A stretch of 45,206 bases of DNA, taken from positions 1 through 45,206 of the forward strand of contig JAJRVM010000072.1 of assembly GCA_024277285.1 (NCBI GenBank), written 5' to 3'. Origin of the DNA: Planctomycetota bacterium (GTDB lineage: Bacteria; Planctomycetota; Planctomycetia; Pirellulales; Pirellulaceae). A program made the position numbers and the translations under genes. The notes under the pieces were generated by a model, which was not told the origin of the DNA, made no database searches, and saw only the letters and a program-made list of their open reading frames with translations. This document shows positions 41,242 to 45,206 of this stretch, piece by piece. Every line of letters starts with the position of its first letter. The stretch's first letter is position 1.

Positions 41242-42381
41242 CTACTGTTTGATGGAGATACGGACGACGTCTCCTTTACGTTGGAACGTGAGTGCCGCGG
41301 GAGCGAGTGTGGCGTCGAGCAGACGGTCGAGTGGCACTTCATTCAGATCAAACGACACCCGGGTGTGTAGCTTGTCTTGTACGCCTGACGCGTATTCCAG
41401 CCGCAGTTGCAGTTGCTGCTCAAGCGTCTTCAGGATGGCGCCGATCGGTTGTTCGCTTACGCGTAGCGAATGCACTTTGCGCTGTCGCGGACGACGTTGT
41501 CGTTGCGTGGCCGGCTGTTGCGCCAGTAAACTGCGCAGCCGTTCGTGCTCCTCCGGAGTTCCCTGCAGTGAAATCTGATTGGACGACCGATCGACGTCCG
41601 CGTTGGGGAACTGTCGGGCGATACGCTCCCAATGCATTTGCGGCAAGGTTGCTGAGTAGACGCGTTTGACGAGCCTCTGTGGCGGTAACGGCACAAGACG
41701 CACGCCTCGCCCCCGGTCGGTGAACTCGAATGTGAGGTTGAAGCCAGCGAGAACGATGGTCATGCGATCGGTCCAACTCGAGGGTGGCAGATCCACTGCG
41801 GGCCAGAGATCGTGAGGGATCGCATCGAGTCCGTCGAGTTTCACTTTAGCGTCGGCGGCCAATTCGGCGATCAACTGGCGCGGTTCGGCCAACGCGTTCC
41901 ACCTCCAACCGCGTCGCATCGCTAACGCGCTGGAGCGGTGGTTCGGCAATGCACGCGACTCGCGGGCACGCCTTTGTGCCACGGCCGACAGCCCGGCGAC
42001 CGCGTCACGTGGCCCGACGTAAACCACCGCACCGATTTGGACCGGCATGGCCCCACCTTGCGCGGCTAACAAGCCGATTAATTCCTCCAGCGTGACCTGC
42101 TTGGCGATCAGCTCGACCGGCTGGTCGGGGTCGATGCGTCGATCCAGAAAAATCGCGACCTGTCGCAATCGGCCGAGGCGTTGCAAGCCGTCTCGCAGCG
42201 AACTGCCACGCGGCCAATTCACCACATTGAATTCGCTTGCCAAAGCGCGCTGGAAGTTCGCATCGAGTTTCCAGCGGGGGGGCGGATCCTCGGCGGCGCG
42301 ATCCTCGGCGGCGCAGTACAAGCCGGTCGCTAGCAGTGCGGCGAAGATAAACGGCGACACAATCTTACCCAGTCTATTCAT
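41242..42381 (-). CDS. Secreted protein with STN-like domains
   Basis: A 379-residue exported protein with a signal peptide (1-24, LYCA) and an AAEDRAAED duplication from a 15-bp tandem repeat (about 42284-42313). At least two regions resemble the secretin/TonB short N-terminal (STN) fold. One is around residues 50-125 (SLRDGLQRLGRLRQVAIFLDRR, TLEELIGLLAAQGG). The other is at the C terminus (VSFDLNEVPLDRLLDATLAPAALTFQRKGDVVRISIK). There is no secretin barrel. It could bind partners in the periplasm, but none is nearby. The start ATG has AGGA 8 bases upstream. Confidence 0.75.
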   Translation of the reverse strand: MNRLGKIVSPFIFAALLATGLYCAAEDRAAEDPPPRWKLDANFQRALASEFNVVNWPRGSSLRDGLQRLGRLRQVAIFLDRRIDPDQPVELIAKQVTLEELIGLLAAQGGAMPVQIGAVVYVGPRDAVAGLSAVAQRRARESRALPNHRSSALAMRRGWRWNALAEPRQLIAELAADAKVKLDGLDAIPHDLWPAVDLPPSSWTDRMTIVLAGFNLTFEFTDRGRGVRLVPLPPQRLVKRVYSATLPQMHWERIARQFPNADVDRSSNQISLQGTPEEHERLRSLLAQQPATQRQRRPRQRKVHSLRVSEQPIGAILKTLEQQLQLRLEYASGVQDKLHTRVSFDLNEVPLDRLLDATLAPAALTFQRKGDVVRISIKQ

Positions 42382-42934
42382 AACGCGAATCCTACCGACA
42401 AGGAAGTCTTCTCCTGACCGTCTATTCTGACATCACTGCGGCGATAACGGAAGGCAACTTGCGCGCAAAGCGACCGTGACCGTTGTGTAATGGGATGCCG
42501 CCAATTACACTCGAACATGTGGGGCAGCGCGTCGTTCAGGCGGTTTTCGCTGTCTCTCGATCGCGGCTGGCGGCCGCTTGGCGGAGTTTCCCAAACTACC
42601 GGCCTCGGCCTGCAAATGCCGACTCGTGTACGACGGTCCGCGAAGCCTAATCGCACATCGACGCTGATCTCAGTCAGGACGAGGAAATCAGCAACTGCGG
42701 ATGTGAGAAGACGATTTGCCAGATGACGCTGCCAGCACGAGAGTGGCCAGGAGGGCCTGCGACGATTCCTAACGTTACGTTTTTGTGACAATCCACTGTC
42801 GGTTCGGTGAACACGTCGGTTCGGTGATCACGGACGGCTTGGCAAACAGAGGCTGCTTGGCAGTTACAGAACGCATTCTTCATGCAACTTGTTTCCTGTA
42901 ACTTGACGGGCGAAGAATAGAGGAGGCATCTCGC
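42382..42934. other. Divergent spacer
   Basis: 553 bp between divergent genes. A 17-bp near-perfect tandem duplication (gtcggttcggtga.cac) lies at 42798-42831. GAGGAGG before 42935 serves the plus-strand gene. No convincing promoter pair or small gene is seen. Confidence 0.5.
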
Positions 42935-43597
42935 GTGAGCGAAGAAAACGACAAGGCTCCATTGCTCGATGCCTTTTATCAATTGTACCTGACCGACGAG
43001 ACATCGGCGCATTTTGTCGCGAATGTTTCCAAGCATTACACCGTTGGTACGCTGGCGAGGCTCGCTGCATGCGGCTCGCAAACCACACGTCGCGCTGCCG
43101 TATTGGCCGTTGGATTCCTGGGTAACTTCGAGTGCAATCGAATCTTGGGACTGGCGTTACATGACAGCGATCGCGTTGTCCGCTTGCTGGCCGAGAACAG
43201 TATTCGCGAGCTTTGGGGGCGTGACGGATCACCCCTGCAGCAGCATTGGCTGCAACACATCATGCGGTTGAACAATTGCAGTCGGTTCACCGATGCGGCG
43301 CGCGAGGCGAGTCTGTTGATCCAGGCGGCCGATGGATTCGCCGAGGCGTGGAACCAGCGCGCGATTGCATATTACCAATTGGATCGGTATAGCGAATCGA
43401 TACGCGACTGCCGGCAGACGATTCAACGCAATCCTTACCACTTTGCGTCCGCCGTCGGTATGGGCCATTGCTATCTGGAAATGTTTGATGCGTCCGCCGC
43501 ACTCGAGTGTTTTCGCTGGGCGCTGGAAGTCAATCCGGACATGGAAAACGTGCGTGCTCAGGTCGGGTACTTGCAACGCACCTTGGAAGAGAGCTAG
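42935..43597 (+). CDS. HEAT/TPR scaffold protein
   Basis: A 220-residue soluble helical protein. The N-terminal half has HEAT-like helices (GTLARLAACGSQTTRRAAVLAVGFLG, LGLALHDSDRVVRLLAENSIREL). The C-terminal half has about three TPR units (AEAWNQRAIAYYQLDRYSESIRDC, the PYHFASAVGMGHCYLEM segment, and ALECFRWALEVNPDMENV). The start is the GTG at 42935, with GAGGAGG about 8 bases upstream, a strong site. It is not in an operon. A protein-binding adaptor role is the most that can be said. Confidence 0.83.
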   Translation: MSEENDKAPLLDAFYQLYLTDETSAHFVANVSKHYTVGTLARLAACGSQTTRRAAVLAVGFLGNFECNRILGLALHDSDRVVRLLAENSIRELWGRDGSPLQQHWLQHIMRLNNCSRFTDAAREASLLIQAADGFAEAWNQRAIAYYQLDRYSESIRDCRQTIQRNPYHFASAVGMGHCYLEMFDASAALECFRWALEVNPDMENVRAQVGYLQRTLEES

Positions 43598-44155
43598 GCA
43601 TTTGCCGTAATGCCGTGTCGTGAGATTCGCTGAGCACCGCGCCACCCGGCCACGAACCGGGCTTGTCCCGGTCGGGCCATGACTGGTCGGCTACCAACAG
43701 CACCGCGCCCGGCGGCCACGAACCGGGCTTGTCCCGGTCGGGCCATGACTGGTCAGCTACCAACAGCACCGCGCCACCCGGCCACGAACCGGGCTTGTCC
43801 CGGTCGGGCCATGACTGGCCGGCTACAAGCCTCATCTCCCGCGTCGGTCAAGAGAACGCTTCGCCACTTATCGCCCCTTGCTCAGACCGTATCAAGACGC
43901 AGTTTGCTGCCGCCGCGATATTCCCACAAAACTCAAGCTCGCCTCACTACAGCGGCACTTCTCGCTTTGGTAAGATGGCAGTTTCTGGTGCCCGCAGCGT
44001 GGCGCTACTCTACCAGCAAACGCTCCATCAACAGGCAACGGCCGCGTGTGGTTCGCGATCGTTGTTCCAGGGCTCAGGTTTCTGGAGGGAGTTGAGCGGC
44101 GGCGTTTGCCGAGGCTAATGACCGGTGATGAATCTGGCAAGACGGAGAACGTTTT
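43598..44155. other. Spacer with the 66-bp tandem array
   Basis: 558 bp. The first third is the 66-bp array (43633-43826). The rest has no clear repeat. GGAGAACG just before 44156 is the ribosome-binding site of the next gene. Confidence 0.6.
43633..43826. repeat. 66-bp tandem array, about three units
   Basis: The unit start GGCCACGAACCGGG lies at 43648, 43714 and 43780, exactly 66 bp apart. Units differ at only a few positions (for example gtcggcta, gtcagcta, gccggcta). Each contains a perfect ACCGGG/CCCGGT hairpin with a CTTGT loop. Because 66 is divisible by three, open frames run through it on both strands, but they only translate the repeat. Confidence 0.92.
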
Positions 44156-45088
44156 ATGAGAAAACAGAGTTGTGTGGCACCGCAATGGTGGGACTACACC
44201 ACGATCGATCGCGCCATTGTCAATGATGCGGCTCGGTTGACGTCCAAGGACATTGAGCAACTGGCGCGGCCTGGCTTCACGGTGGTCATGTACGACACGA
44301 TCGAAGCGTTTTACCTGGCCGAAGCGCTGGAGTACATCGAGGCATGGAAGCAGTCGACGCCAGATAACCCGGCCGGAATTTGCGGTCCGATTGGTCCGAC
44401 CGAACAGCTGCCGTTGGTGGCGCGATTGGTCAACACCATGCAGTTGGATTTGGGCAAACACGACGCTCATTTTTGGGGCATGGACGAATGGGTACTCGAC
44501 GGCAAAGCAGTGGGACGCGATCACCCACTTTCGTTTGCCAAGGCCGATATGGAGCTTTGCTTCGATCGCATCGAGCAACCGTGGAAGATTCCCGCCGCTA
44601 ACCTGCATTTCCCGATGGGGGATTTGGACGCCTATAGTGCCTCGTATGACGAGGTGCGTTGCGTGGTCATGCAGGGAGGCCAAGGCGATGTGAAGCACTG
44701 GGCGTTCAATGATCCGCTGCGCCGCGAAGGGGACTATGTGGATACGCCGCCAAGCCCTGAAGCGTATCGACGCCTTGGCACGCGCATCGTCGACCTGCAC
44801 CCGATGACCGTCATGCAAAACGCGCGTACCTCCGGTGGCGGCAATATTTCGCTCGTCCCCACGCAAGCGGCCACGGTCGGACCGGTGGAAACGTGGAAGG
44901 CCGAAAAAGTGTCGATCTGGCAAGCCGGTTGTCACGACAATCCATTCGGGATGCGGCTCACCTCCTTGATGATCTCGAAGGGAATTGCCGATTCGGCCGT
45001 CCCGATGAGTCTGCTGGCCGACCATCCGAATGTCCAGTTCAATTTCCTCCGCGCCGGGCTCGGCTCGTGCGATGTGGAAATGCACTGA
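44156..45088 (+). CDS. NagB-fold glucosamine-6-phosphate isomerase-like protein
   Basis: A 310-residue protein related to glucosamine-6-phosphate deaminase/6-phosphogluconolactonase. Family features are [16 protein letters not shown], the FWGMDEWV strand, and [14 protein letters not shown] in place of the NagB active-site GGVGNDGHIAFNEP. The aligned general-base Asp (Asp141 in E. coli) is Val here, with an Asp one position earlier, and Glu148 is Asp; His143 is kept. The chemistry may therefore differ or be lost. It is longer than typical NagB by about 40 residues. The ATG at 44156 has GGAGAACG upstream. No amino-sugar gene lies next to it in the window. Confidence 0.82.
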   Translation: MRKQSCVAPQWWDYTTIDRAIVNDAARLTSKDIEQLARPGFTVVMYDTIEAFYLAEALEYIEAWKQSTPDNPAGICGPIGPTEQLPLVARLVNTMQLDLGKHDAHFWGMDEWVLDGKAVGRDHPLSFAKADMELCFDRIEQPWKIPAANLHFPMGDLDAYSASYDEVRCVVMQGGQGDVKHWAFNDPLRREGDYVDTPPSPEAYRRLGTRIVDLHPMTVMQNARTSGGGNISLVPTQAATVGPVETWKAEKVSIWQAGCHDNPFGMRLTSLMISKGIADSAVPMSLLADHPNVQFNFLRAGLGSCDVEMH

Positions 45089-45162
45089 ACCCTGTTTGTG
45101 TGACCGAATAAGGATGCGACGTGGTGCGCGGAACGATCCCAGATACGGGGCGATGCCTCCGC

Positions 45163-45206
45163 GATCTGTTGACAACTCGATCTGTTGACAACTCGATCTG
45201 TTGACA
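45163..45206. repeat. 16-bp perfect tandem repeat reaching the window edge
   Basis: GATCTGTTGACAACTC occurs at 45163-45178 and 45179-45194, and a third copy starts at 45195 and is cut by the end of the window. Each unit contains a consensus TTGACA. Confidence 0.95.

Noticed and set aside
43530..44118. Overlapping open frames on both strands through 43.6-44.1 kb, including a 151-residue plus-strand frame
   Set aside because: They only translate the 66-bp array, whose period is a multiple of three and so stays open in several frames. No ribosome-binding site or family resemblance.
1..45206. tRNA, rRNA, tmRNA, SRP RNA or riboswitch genes
   Set aside because: I looked for T-arm-like and other conserved signatures in the spacers and found none I could support. 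A covariance search would be decisive; a hit above threshold in any spacer would overturn this.

Overview
The window looks like a chromosomal segment of a planctomycete, most likely of the Pirellulales (Pirellula/Rhodopirellula-type). This is inferred from protein signatures and layout, not from a database search. The signs are a cysteine-rich BBP2-type porin, a polA-coaE-rho gene run, an archaeal-type MfnB (DUF556) enzyme, a cysteinyl-tRNA synthetase with an altered KMSKS loop, several envelope proteins of the DUF11/STN/TPR/HEAT kind, frequent GTG/TTG starts, and long intergenic spacers full of hairpin repeats. I see no rRNA, tRNA, CRISPR array, prophage or intact transposase.

Layout. 1-10105 (mostly minus strand): a secreted porin with a clear Rho-independent terminator, then housekeeping genes read polA > coaE > rho > ribH > nusB > ftsY. 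They cover replication/repair, CoA synthesis, transcription termination and antitermination, riboflavin synthesis and membrane targeting. 10106-12092: a divergent promoter region with a consensus-like sigma70 promoter drives a membrane-anchored coiled-coil protein. 12275-18913 (minus): a HEAT-repeat protein with a small membrane protein, a UbiA-type prenyltransferase, and a complete ABC-2 exporter (ATPase plus two permeases). 19024-29140 (plus): ispF-cysS, the Holliday-junction set ruvC-ruvA-ruvB, then rpmF-fabD-fabG-acpP-fabF for fatty acid synthesis. plsX and fabH, common partners in this cluster, are absent here.

29217-45206: a mixed-orientation accessory stretch. It holds a HAD phosphatase, a small TPR protein, a 704-residue DUF11 surface protein, an RNase D-like nuclease, MfnB, a 67-residue small protein, a PHA-system-type protein, several secreted or membrane proteins of unknown role, a HEAT/TPR protein, and a NagB-fold protein with a changed active site.

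The most unusual content is non-coding. A 279-bp element sits between ruvC and ruvA with inverted ends beginning GTAAC and a perfect 8-bp target duplication (GTTGTTTC), so it is a MITE. At least three related intergenic elements (near 21299, 30000 and 34700) share its architecture: a very long central hairpin with a triloop, plus flanking short hairpins. Their stem sequences differ but pairing is kept. The window also holds a 22-unit heptanucleotide array just upstream of ruvC, a 66-bp tandem array near 43.7 kb with a solitary copy at 34.6 kb, and nearly twenty short near-perfect tandem duplications of 12-29 bp. Those inside genes are multiples of three; those of other lengths fall between genes or at stop codons.
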